Origin: Desulfobacteraceae bacterium 4572_89
GTDB taxonomy: Bacteria; Desulfobacterota; Desulfobacteria; Desulfobacterales; Desulfobacteraceae
NCBI GenBank assembly: GCA_002085465.1
Contig: NBML01000095.1
Location: forward strand, 1 to 10,613
Direction of reading: 5' to 3'
Length of the DNA: 10,613 nucleotides
The position numbers and the translations under genes were made by a program. The notes under the pieces are model-generated. The model did not search any database. It was not told where the DNA came from and saw only the letters and a list, made by a program, of their open reading frames with translations. Below are positions 1 to 6,351 of this stretch, in pieces. The first letter of the stretch is position 1, and every line of letters begins with the position of its first letter.

Positions 1-541
1 CTCCTTCTCCGTAGCCCACATAGCCGGGCGGGGATCCAATGAGCCTGCTCACCGTGTGCCGCTCCTGGAACTCGCTCATGTTTATGGTCACCATAAAGCG
101 CTCTCCGCCGAAAAGGAGATCCGCCAGGGCGAGGGCGGTTTCGGTTTTCCCTACTCCGCTTGGCCCCACCAGGAGAAAGACCCCCATGGGCTGGGCAGGG
201 TCCTTGAGCCCGGCTTTTGACGCCTTGATCACCTGGGTAATGCTTTCAATTGCGTGGTCCTGTCCCTTGATCCGCTCCTGGAGATTGGTTTCCAGGTTGA
301 CCACATTCCTGGCCTCTTCCCGCATGACTTTCCCCAAGGGAATGCCGGTCCAGTCCGAGACCACCTTGGAAACCATGTCGGGATCCACCTCAATGCGTAC
401 GAGCGGGGCATCACCCTGGACGGCTTCCAGTTCCTTGGCCAGTTTCTCCATTTCCCCCCGGAGGTTGCCCCTCTCTGTTTCGGGTGGTTGTTCAGATCCC
501 GCTTCTCCCCGGATTGCATCCCGCAGTTCAATGATTTTCTC
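1..541 (-). CDS. clpV: ClpV/TssH-type AAA+ ATPase fragment (type VI secretion), partial at both ends
   Basis: Reading the minus strand gives an open frame (stop codon upstream at 569-571) that is clearly the end of the middle domain and the start of the second AAA+ module of a Hsp100 ATPase. Visible in order: a coiled-coil-like stretch (EKIIELRD), VSDWTGIPLGKV, GQDHAIESI, the Walker A motif GPSGVGKT at 143-166, NMSEFQERHTVSRL and the pore-loop region GSPPGYVGYGEG. The wording GVFLLVGPSGVGKTETALAL followed by NMSEFQERHTVSRL is typical of ClpV (TssH), which disassembles contracted type VI secretion sheaths, rather than of ClpB; ClpB is the main alternative. The N-domain and first AAA+ module are absent, and the 3' part continues beyond position 1. 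Sampled 60-base lines (1-60, 121-180) are 65% GC, against about 37-40% in lines 661-720 and 1681-1740. Homology stops near 541, where the kinase sequence begins on the other strand. Confidence 0.85.
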
Positions 542-560
542 CCAAACGGGAGAGATTATG
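528..560. other. Junction between ClpV fragment and kinase, head-on
   Basis: ClpV homology (minus strand) can be followed to about 541, and kinase homology (plus strand) back to about 531-546, so the two truncated genes abut or overlap by a few bases. Base composition changes sharply here. The point also carries a 6-bp inverted repeat, TCTCCC-AAAC-GGGAGA (538-553). Whether this is a true chromosomal rearrangement or a chimeric read/contig cannot be told from sequence alone. Confidence 0.7.
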
Positions 561-2030
561 GAAAGGGTTCAGGTTGAATATGAACCTTATTTCAGTAAAC
601 ACCCTGGATGGGCTGAGCAAAAGCCCGAACTTTATTGGAACAGCCTTGCCAAAGCCTGCCAAAAGCTTAAATCTTTAAACAGAGACGTTTTTTTGAACAT
701 TGCAGGAGTCGGGGTCACAACCCAGAGAGACAGCATGATCAATGTTGATGAAAATGGAAAACCTTTAAGGCCTGCCGTTATCTGGTTAGACCAGAGAAAA
801 GCCCGGCCTTTTTTTGCCAATAAAGGATTGTTGAATCTTGGCCTTAAGATTTTAAATTTTGAAAAACTTGTTCTGGAAATTCAGTCCAAAGGCAAATGCA
901 ATTGGATTATGCAGAACCAGCCTGAAATCTGGGAAAGGACCCATAAATATCTCCAGGTTTCCGGGTTTTTAAATTTTAAGCTCACAGGGAATTTTATTGA
1001 TTCAGTTGCATCCCAGATTGGTCATGTCCCGTTTAACTATAAAAAACAGACCTGGGCAAATAAATTTGAACTTTCTGCAAGGGTTTTTCCCGTTGAGATA
1101 GAAAAACTTCCCCAGATTGCCATCCCAGGTGAAATCATGGGAACAATAACGGATAAAGCTTCGGAGACAACTGGTCTTGGAAAAGGAATCCCAGTAATTG
1201 CATGTGGTTCTGATAAGGGCTGTGAAACCCTTGGAGCGGGAGTGATCCAGGAAAATATGGCCAGTCTCAGTTTTGGAACCACCGCAACCATACAGACCAC
1301 TTCTGAAAAATATTTTGAAGCCATCAAATTCATGCCTGCCTATCCCTCACCAGCACCTGGATTATTTAATTCCGAGGTTGAAATATTCAGAGGCTTCTGG
1401 ATGATCACCTGGTTTAAAAACGAATTTGCCCAAAAAGAAGTTGAAGAGGCAAAACAAGCCGGTATTCCTGCTGAAGAAGTTTTAAACAAATGTTTAATTC
1501 AGACTGAACCAGGTTCCATGGGCCTTGTTGTGCAGCCATATTGGGGGCCCGGTCTTGATCACCCCCAGGCCAAGGGAGCCATGATAGGTTTTGGAGATGT
1601 GCACACAAAACCCCATATTTACCGTGCTGTAATTGAAGGACTTGGATTTGCACTTTGCGAAGGCAGGGAAAAAATTGAGAAAAAATCAAAAATAAAGATA
1701 GAAAAAGCTGCAGTTTCCGGCGGTGCATCCCAGAGTGATGAAATCTGCAAAATTACAGCTGATATTTTTAATATTCCCATGGTCAAGGGAAGGACCCATG
1801 AGACGTCGGGACTTGGGGCTGCCATTGTTATTGCCAAAGGCCTTGGAATGTATTCAAGTCTTGATGAGGCAGTTAAAAATATGATTAAAATCAAAAAGGT
1901 TTTTGAGCCTGACCAGAACAATGTCAAAATTTACAAAGAACTTTACTCAAAGGTTTACAGCAAAATGTACAAAGCACTTGAACCCTTATATTCGCAAATT
2001 CAACAAATCACAGGATATCCAAAAGAATAA
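558..2030 (+). CDS. FGGY-family carbohydrate kinase, missing its N-terminal end
   Basis: An ATP-dependent sugar/polyol kinase of the FGGY family (xylulokinase/glycerol kinase relatives). Substrate cannot be read from sequence. From the ATG at 558 the product is 490 residues. Seen in order: HPGWAEQKPELYW, GVGVTTQRD, the substrate-side WLDQR (Asp78), the GSDKGCETLGAG segment whose Asp219 matches the family's catalytic base, SFGTTATI, the ATP-binding-side SGGASQSDEI near residue 387, and ETSGLGAAI. Family-like sequence actually begins before 558, at about 531-546 (IFSQTGEIMERV), but the expected first ~20 residues with the D-x-G-T phosphate motif are absent. The frame stays open back to position 39, but there it only reads the antisense of the ClpV piece. 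No ribosome-binding site supports 558, so the annotated start is a formality and a functional kinase from this copy is unlikely. The next gene follows after 25 nt, suggesting an operon. Confidence 0.85.
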   Translation: MERVQVEYEPYFSKHPGWAEQKPELYWNSLAKACQKLKSLNRDVFLNIAGVGVTTQRDSMINVDENGKPLRPAVIWLDQRKARPFFANKGLLNLGLKILNFEKLVLEIQSKGKCNWIMQNQPEIWERTHKYLQVSGFLNFKLTGNFIDSVASQIGHVPFNYKKQTWANKFELSARVFPVEIEKLPQIAIPGEIMGTITDKASETTGLGKGIPVIACGSDKGCETLGAGVIQENMASLSFGTTATIQTTSEKYFEAIKFMPAYPSPAPGLFNSEVEIFRGFWMITWFKNEFAQKEVEEAKQAGIPAEEVLNKCLIQTEPGSMGLVVQPYWGPGLDHPQAKGAMIGFGDVHTKPHIYRAVIEGLGFALCEGREKIEKKSKIKIEKAAVSGGASQSDEICKITADIFNIPMVKGRTHETSGLGAAIVIAKGLGMYSSLDEAVKNMIKIKKVFEPDQNNVKIYKELYSKVYSKMYKALEPLYSQIQQITGYPKE

Positions 2031-2055
2031 AAATAAACAAAACAGGAAAAAAGAA

Positions 2056-3267
2056 ATGGGAATAGAAAAAGACTGGAACTTTGACGAAATCATTGACAGA
2101 GGCAACACCGGGTCCATGAAATGGGAACCGGAAGTATTAAGGGAAAAATTCGGCAGGGGAAGGGAAAATCTCCTGCCTTTATGGGTGGCAGACATGGACT
2201 TTAAAAGCCCCACCGTGGTGAGACAGGCCATGGAAAAACGCCTGGCCCATCAGGTTTATGGATATACAATTCAGGATCCGGATTATAATAAGGCATTAAT
2301 ATCCTGGTATCAGAGACGGCATCAATGGGAAATCCAAAATAACTGGGTATTAACAACCCCGGGCATTGTTCCGGCAGTAAATTATTTTATCCAGCGGTTT
2401 TCCAAACCAGGTGATAAGGTCCTGATCCAGACCCCGGTTTATTATCCCTTTGCCCAGTCCATAGTTACCAATGGACGAAGGATATTGGACAATCCCTTGA
2501 AAATTGAGGATGGCCGTTTTTATATGGATTTTGAAGACCTGGCAGATAAAGTCAAGGACCCCAGGGCAAAGGTTGCTATTCTTTGCAGTCCCCACAATCC
2601 TGTGGCACGGGTCTGGACCCTTGAAGAACTTGAACAATTCGGAAAGATCTGCATTGAAAATAATGTTTTGGTACTTGCCGATGAAATCCATTGTGATCTA
2701 ATCATGCCCGGATACAAGCACATAAGTTTTCAGGGAATTTCAAGGGAATTTGCCATGAATTCCATTGCCGGTGTTGCTGCCAGCAAAACATTCAATCTGG
2801 CAGGACTTCAGCAGTCCAGCCTCATCATACCCAATGATGATTTTTATAATGAATTCTCCATATATCTTGAAACCCTGGGAATCGATTCCCGGGGCAGCGG
2901 GACCCTGTTCGGTGCCATTGCAACCCAGGCTGCCTACAATGAAGGAGAACCCTGGCTGGAAGATCTTATCCTTTATCTGAATGAAAATTTTAATTATCTG
3001 AAAACAATCTTTGAAGACCAGTTACCCGGGGTAAAGGTCCATGACCTTGAAGGAACCTATCTGGTCTGGGCAGACTTCAAACCCCTGGGGTTTACACCTG
3101 GAAAAATAATTCAGATCCTTGAGGAAGAGGCCGGGGTGGCCCTGGACCACGGAGACTGGTTCGGGGATAATGGAGCAGGGTATGAACGGTTCAACATAGC
3201 CTGCCCCAGGGCGATTTTAAAAAAAGCGGCTGAGGCTGTTGTGTCTGCCTTTGGAAAATATTTATAG
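2056..3267 (+). CDS. patB: MalY/PatB-family PLP-dependent C-S beta-lyase / aminotransferase
   Basis: A 403-residue fold-type I PLP enzyme of the MalY/PatB group, cytosolic, which typically cleaves cystathionine or other cysteine S-conjugates to pyruvate, ammonia and a thiol. Signature features: the N-terminal NFDEIIDRGNTGSMKW and LPLWVADMDFKSP characteristic of this group, YGYT, TPGIVPA, Asn181 in PHNPV, Asp209 in ADEIHCD (PLP pyridine nitrogen), Lys244 in AASKTFNLAG (Schiff base) and Arg385 in the C-terminal ERFNIACPR (carboxylate binding). The family usually has NPHNPVGRVW; here it reads SPHNPVARVW, a mild deviation. The start at 2056 is preceded by AGGA (2044-2047), 8 nt upstream, and matches the family's usual beginning. 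The frame remains open back to 1903, but that part overlaps the kinase and is lysine/asparagine-rich noise. It lies 25 nt after the kinase stop, probably cotranscribed. No clear terminator is visible after it. The physiological substrate is not determinable. Confidence 0.9.
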   Translation: MGIEKDWNFDEIIDRGNTGSMKWEPEVLREKFGRGRENLLPLWVADMDFKSPTVVRQAMEKRLAHQVYGYTIQDPDYNKALISWYQRRHQWEIQNNWVLTTPGIVPAVNYFIQRFSKPGDKVLIQTPVYYPFAQSIVTNGRRILDNPLKIEDGRFYMDFEDLADKVKDPRAKVAILCSPHNPVARVWTLEELEQFGKICIENNVLVLADEIHCDLIMPGYKHISFQGISREFAMNSIAGVAASKTFNLAGLQQSSLIIPNDDFYNEFSIYLETLGIDSRGSGTLFGAIATQAAYNEGEPWLEDLILYLNENFNYLKTIFEDQLPGVKVHDLEGTYLVWADFKPLGFTPGKIIQILEEEAGVALDHGDWFGDNGAGYERFNIACPRAILKKAAEAVVSAFGKYL

Positions 3268-3413
3268 CTCATATTCTGGTGGTAAGGACTACATTCAAAC
3301 GAAATTTTGTGATCTGTTGACTTGGCAACAAATATATAACGCCGGTCGGGTTAAATTGCAGCAAAGGCTGGAGAGTTTATAGCTAGACTTGATCGCTTTG
3401 GAATCTCCTATCT
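3268..3413. other. Intergenic stretch without an intact gene
   Basis: This lies between the aminotransferase and the vapC remnant. No hairpin-plus-T terminator is evident. On the plus strand a protein-like frame without a start codon runs from 3266 to a TAG at 3380-3382 (38 codons, including SGGKDYIQTKF and YNAGRVKLQQRL). It could be the tail of a lost gene, but I do not recognise the family. Confidence 0.3.
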
Positions 3414-3785
3414 TTATTCTGTTTCAATCCAATTTTTCAACCGCAAGCCCTCGACTCTCACAAATTCACGCATGTTGTTAGTGACTAGGATCAAAGATTC
3501 ACTTCGGGCATACCCGGCAATGTGCAAATCATTGACCCCTATAGGGGGTGCCTTTCTTTTCTAAATCCGCCCTGATATTTCCATAGTGGGCAGCGGCATT
3601 ATCGTCATAGGGCAAGACCTCCAAACGGGATACAAAGTCCTCAACTTTGCTTAGGTTGTGAGACACCACAGAGCTTTTTTCAACACCATCTAATAATTCT
3701 GCCAACGTATCGAAACACCCTCGCTTGCCGTGCAGGGCTGGATCTGGCATTGCAGCGAACGGATTGACTGGGATTTTTTGCGTGT
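3414..3785 (-). pseudogene. vapC: Decayed VapC-like PIN-domain toxin remnant
   Basis: Minus-strand sequence matches the body and C-terminus of a VapC-type PIN ribonuclease, the toxin of VapBC systems, but only by joining three frames. The first segment (about 3783-3708) reads RKKSQSIRSLQ and ASEGVSI. The second (about 3708-3548) reads TLAELLDGVEKSS, VLPYDDNAAAHYGNIRADLE and KKGTP. The third reads IGVNDLHIAGYARS, LVTNNMREFVRV and LRLKNWIETE, then the TAA at 3414-3416. The joints need one missing base near 3708 and one extra base in the G5 run at 3544-3548. The two indels have opposite sign, so the third segment is back in the first frame. Several PIN acidic positions survive (the E of AEL, D of NDLHIA), but the N-terminal LDTN with the first catalytic Asp is not recognisable. 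No VapB antitoxin is seen upstream on this strand. A sequencing error in the homopolymer could explain the second indel but not the whole decay. Confidence 0.75.
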
Positions 3786-3916
3786 GACCTGCAGGTTATA
3801 AAAGTTCAAACAGTTTGGGATGCTACACGGAGGACTATTTGAGGTTACGGGTCTTGCCGGATTTTTTCCCAAAAACCCCAAGCTTATGGCAAATATCCAG
3901 CCGTGAAGTATGGAGT
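3786..3916. other. Intergenic stretch, no supported feature
   Basis: Sequence between the vapC remnant and the promoter of the downstream genes. Short open stretches exist on both strands (e.g. 28 codons from ATG 3820 on plus) but they lack ribosome-binding sites and family resemblance. This is where a vapB antitoxin would be expected, and none is recognisable. Confidence 0.4.
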
Positions 3917-3945
3917 TTGACTTTTTTGATAAATAGTTTTAGAAG
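3917..3945 (+). promoter_or_regulatory. Candidate sigma-70-type promoter for the lipoprotein-coaBC-argD run
   Basis: TTGACT (3917-3922) is followed after 17 nt by TAGAAG (3940-3945), a 5/6 match to the -35 and a 4/6 match to the -10 consensus, in an AT-rich stretch 38 nt before the lipoprotein start. It is the best promoter-like pair ahead of the long co-directional gene run. This is a consensus match only; no experimental support is visible. Confidence 0.35.
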
Positions 3946-3982
3946 TTATGGGTCAATACCACAATGAAATACAGGGGGAAAA

Positions 3983-4507
3983 ATGAAATTTAAAAATTAT
4001 ATAATGCTGATTGTCAAGTTTGGACTGGGGTTTGGACTGGGGTTTGGACTGATTTTTTGTATTTCAGGATGTAGTGAGAAATTAGTTTTTGCAAAACCTG
4101 AAACAACACCGCCTCCCGTAGGAACACCGGAAAAAACAAAGAAAACAACTGCAATTTACCATGATTTTGAAGATGTTCTTATACCAAAGGAACTCAAAAT
4201 AATAAAGGAAAGAACCGTTGTGCTTTCCTCTCCCGGATTCAGGTCTGGCCTCCTTGCCCTGAAGGGAATGGTTGACTCCACATCATTGTTTGATTTTTTC
4301 AGTAATAATATGCAAAAAGACAATTGGAATGTGGTCAGTAAAATTAAATCACCCAATACAACCATTATGGTATTTCAAAAAAGCACTCGCAGTGCCGTTA
4401 TCACCATAAAGGACAGCCAGATTTATACCTATGTGGAAATTGGTGTGGCACCAAGAATCAGTGAACGGATCAATGATGGTGGTTCAGGAATGGAATTATC
4501 AGAATAA
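3983..4507 (+). CDS. Small lipoprotein of unknown function
   Basis: A 174-residue protein with a lipoprotein signal peptide: basic start (MKFKNY), hydrophobic core and the lipobox ISGC with the lipidated Cys at residue 30. Residue 31 is Ser, so no Asp+2 inner-membrane retention signal; outer-membrane sorting is plausible. A Thr/Pro/Lys-rich linker (residues ~38-55) leads into a globular part containing IPKELKI, SSPGFRSGLLALKG, LFDFFSNNMQKDNWNVVS and TTIMVFQKSTRSAVITI. I know this general pattern (two-strand motif, then a helix ending in W, then strands) from small deltaproteobacterial lipoproteins, but assign no function. AGGGGG (3973-3978) sits 4 nt before the ATG. Its stop overlaps the coaBC start (TAATG), so the two are probably translationally coupled. 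The signal-peptide core is built from a 12-bp tandem repeat (4019-4050). Confidence 0.85.
   Translation: MKFKNYIMLIVKFGLGFGLGFGLIFCISGCSEKLVFAKPETTPPPVGTPEKTKKTTAIYHDFEDVLIPKELKIIKERTVVLSSPGFRSGLLALKGMVDSTSLFDFFSNNMQKDNWNVVSKIKSPNTTIMVFQKSTRSAVITIKDSQIYTYVEIGVAPRISERINDGGSGMELSE
4019..4050 (+). repeat. 12-bp tandem repeat in the lipoprotein signal peptide
   Basis: TTTGGACTGGGG occurs perfectly at 4019-4030 and 4031-4042, then partly at 4043-4050. The unit length is a multiple of three and encodes repeated F-G-L-G in the hydrophobic core of the signal peptide, so copy-number changes would lengthen or shorten the core without breaking the frame. Confidence 0.9.
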
Positions 4508-5724
4508 TGGATTTTAAGGACAAACATATCTTTTTGGGGATTACCGGAGGTATTGCCGCATATAAATCCGTTGAACTGCTACGGCTTCTGAAAAAGGCAG
4601 GCGCCAATGTTAACGTGGCAATGACAGGTTCAGCCATGCATTTTATGGGTAAAACAACCTTTGAGGTATTGAGTGAAAATCCTGTATTGACAGACCTGTG
4701 GAAGGATACCCAGAGTTCTGTAACCCATATTGATCTTGCAACACGGGCCCATGCCGCTCTCATTGCACCGGCCACGGCAAATTTTATTGGTAAACTGGCC
4801 CATGGAATTGCAGATGATGCTCTTTCAACCACCATGCTGGCAGTGACAACTCCTGTTATGATCTGTCCCTCCATGAACACGGACATGTATCAGAATATCC
4901 GGGTTCAGCAAAATCTTGATATACTTGAAAAAGATGGAATAAATATCCTGGACCCGGATTCAGGAGTTCTTGCATGTAAAACCGTTGGAACAGGCAGGCT
5001 GCCTGATCCCTGGTTTATCTTTGATCGTTTCTCTGCCCTTATGACCAAAAAAGATCTAAAAGGCAGAAAGATACTCATTTCTGCCGGTCCCACAATGGAA
5101 GCCATTGATCCGGTACGTTTTATCAGTAACCATTCTTCCGGTAAAATGGGGTATGCCATTGCCAGGGCAGCCGAAAAAAGAGGTGCCAGGGTTGTTCTGG
5201 TGTCCGGGCCTGTCAGCATTGATCCTCCAGTTGGAGTTGAGACTATCCAGGTGAAAACCTGTGCTGAAATGGCCAATGCCATGCTTTCAGAACTTCCCAA
5301 TGCAGATATCATAATCAAGGTGGCTGCTGTGGCAGATTACAGGCCTCTCCATACTGAGGTACTAAAGATTAAGAAAACCCAGGACTCTGACGAACTGACC
5401 ATAGCCATGACCGAGAATATGGATATTCTAAAGAGAATTGGGAAACTAAAAACTGAAAATCAATTTCTGGTTGGATTTGCCGCTGAAACCAATGACCTTG
5501 AAAAACATGCTCTCATGAAAATCGGAAAAAAGAACCTGGATATGATAGCAGCCAATCTGGTGGGATCAGAGGAATCTGGATTTAAAGCTGATACAAACAA
5601 GGTAAAACTTTTTTTCAAAGACGGATCTGCAAAAGATATTCCCTTAATGGACAAGCAAAAGGTAGCCCATATTCTGCTGGATACAATTCTTCAGCAAACC
5701 AGCAAAATAAAACCAGAAAAATAA
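4507..5724 (+). CDS. coaBC: Bifunctional phosphopantothenoylcysteine decarboxylase / phosphopantothenate-cysteine ligase
   Basis: CoaBC carries out two consecutive steps of coenzyme A synthesis: CoaB joins 4'-phosphopantothenate to cysteine using CTP, and CoaC decarboxylates the product with FMN. The 405-residue length is normal. The CoaC half (residues 1 to ~180) has GITGGIAAYKS (FMN binding), catalytic His74 in SVTHIDLA, the PSMNTDM motif at 121-127 (usual form PAMNxxM; Ala to Ser here) and Cys157 in ACKTVGTGRL of the substrate clamp. The CoaB half has ISAGPTMEAIDPVRFISN with Asn208, SSGKMGYA, KVAAVADYRP (usually AAAVADYRP), KIKK with Lys289 and GFAAETND. All key residues needed for both activities are present. 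The start at 4507 overlaps the lipoprotein stop by one base, and the next gene begins 15 nt after the stop. Function is very secure. Confidence 0.97.
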   Translation: MDFKDKHIFLGITGGIAAYKSVELLRLLKKAGANVNVAMTGSAMHFMGKTTFEVLSENPVLTDLWKDTQSSVTHIDLATRAHAALIAPATANFIGKLAHGIADDALSTTMLAVTTPVMICPSMNTDMYQNIRVQQNLDILEKDGINILDPDSGVLACKTVGTGRLPDPWFIFDRFSALMTKKDLKGRKILISAGPTMEAIDPVRFISNHSSGKMGYAIARAAEKRGARVVLVSGPVSIDPPVGVETIQVKTCAEMANAMLSELPNADIIIKVAAVADYRPLHTEVLKIKKTQDSDELTIAMTENMDILKRIGKLKTENQFLVGFAAETNDLEKHALMKIGKKNLDMIAANLVGSEESGFKADTNKVKLFFKDGSAKDIPLMDKQKVAHILLDTILQQTSKIKPEK

Positions 5725-5727
5725 AAC

Positions 5728-5742
5728 AGGACAAAGAATTTG
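5728..5742 (+). promoter_or_regulatory. Ribosome-binding site supporting a TTG start
   Basis: AGGA at 5728-5731 is 8 nt from TTG 5740-5742. The annotated start of the UDG-like gene rests on this site, because no ATG or GTG in the same frame lies near the coaBC stop. Confidence 0.55.
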
Positions 5743-6345
5743 GGGGACAAAGAAAAACATACAATCCAGTCCATCTCCCGGGATTTTGTTAATACGATTA
5801 ATGATTTTTCCCAGTATATTTCACACCAAAAAGAATTGGGTAACACTGATCTGGATATTTCCGGATCTACACTGGAAAAGGTGAATGCCTGGGGACTGCC
5901 CCGGAAAAAAGTCCCGCCCCCCGAAAAACCGCGCCCTTTTTTTTTTCAGGGTCTGGAAAAGGCCAGGGTGCTTTTTGTTGACAGTGAAGGTTCTTTTTTT
6001 AATGGTGAATCCGGTGCCCTGTTTCTTAAAATTTTAAAAGCCATGGACATGAAACCTCAGTCTATATCTATCTGTAATGCACCTGACAGGGCTGCCATTC
6101 ATGGATGTATTAAAAAGAATCAGCCCCAAATCATTGTTACACTGGGCCAGCGAGCAGGACAACTGCTGTTAAACCATAAAGTCCCCCTTGAAAGCTTCCA
6201 GGGAAAGTTTCATTTTCATAACGGAATCCAGGTCATGCCCACATTTCATCCTTTAACCCTGTTAGAACAACCTGGTTTAAAACGAAAGGTCTGGGAAGAT
6301 ATGCAGCAGGTCATGAAGGCGGCCGGGATTTCCAAAAATGGTTGA
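5740..6345 (+). CDS. Uracil-DNA glycosylase superfamily protein with eroded active site
   Basis: A 201-residue protein whose C-terminal two thirds align with family-4-type uracil-DNA glycosylases: ARVLFV, LFLKILKAM, QPQIIVTLGQRAGQLLL, FQGKFHFHNGIQVMPTFHP and KRKVWEDMQQVM. His170-Pro171 (motif HP) is kept. However, the catalytic first motif, normally GEAPG followed by ED and GRPFVG, reads VDSEGSFFNGESG. The CRPPGNRTP segment is deleted after ICNAPD. Only two cysteines remain (112, 123), so the four-Cys iron-sulphur cluster cannot form. Base-excision activity is therefore doubtful; nucleic-acid binding or a new role is possible. The start is TTG at 5740 with AGGA (5728-5731) 8 nt upstream; no in-frame ATG fits better. 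The first ~70 residues are charged and proline-rich without recognisable domain. It lies between coaBC and the recombinase with gaps of 15 and 6 nt. Confidence 0.8.
   Translation: MGDKEKHTIQSISRDFVNTINDFSQYISHQKELGNTDLDISGSTLEKVNAWGLPRKKVPPPEKPRPFFFQGLEKARVLFVDSEGSFFNGESGALFLKILKAMDMKPQSISICNAPDRAAIHGCIKKNQPQIIVTLGQRAGQLLLNHKVPLESFQGKFHFHNGIQVMPTFHPLTLLEQPGLKRKVWEDMQQVMKAAGISKNG
5937..5946 (+). repeat. Homopolymer T10 inside the UDG-like gene
   Basis: Ten consecutive T within codons for PFFFQG (about residues 66-71). Such runs are prone to polymerase slippage and to sequencing error; the reading frame is intact as given. Confidence 0.9.
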
Positions 6346-6351
6346 TCAGGA

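Noticed and set aside
1..541. A type VI secretion locus
   Set aside because: Only part of ClpV is present; no other tss gene is in the window, and the fragment may not belong to this chromosome.
39..557. Plus-strand frame extending the kinase upstream by 173 codons
   Set aside because: It is the antisense of a clear ClpV coding sequence and shows no kinase-like residues before about 531.
229..577. Overlapping open frames on both strands inside the ClpV fragment
   Set aside because: They are alternative frames of GC-rich coding DNA; the ClpV frame alone carries recognised motifs.
1903..2055. 51-residue N-terminal extension of the PatB-like protein
   Set aside because: It overlaps the kinase 3' end, is Lys/Asn/Gln-rich with no family match, and ATG 2056 has a good ribosome-binding site.
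3317..3340. TTGACT ... TATAAC promoter-like pair
   Set aside because: The spacing is only 12 nt, too short for a sigma-70 promoter, and no intact gene follows on the plus strand.
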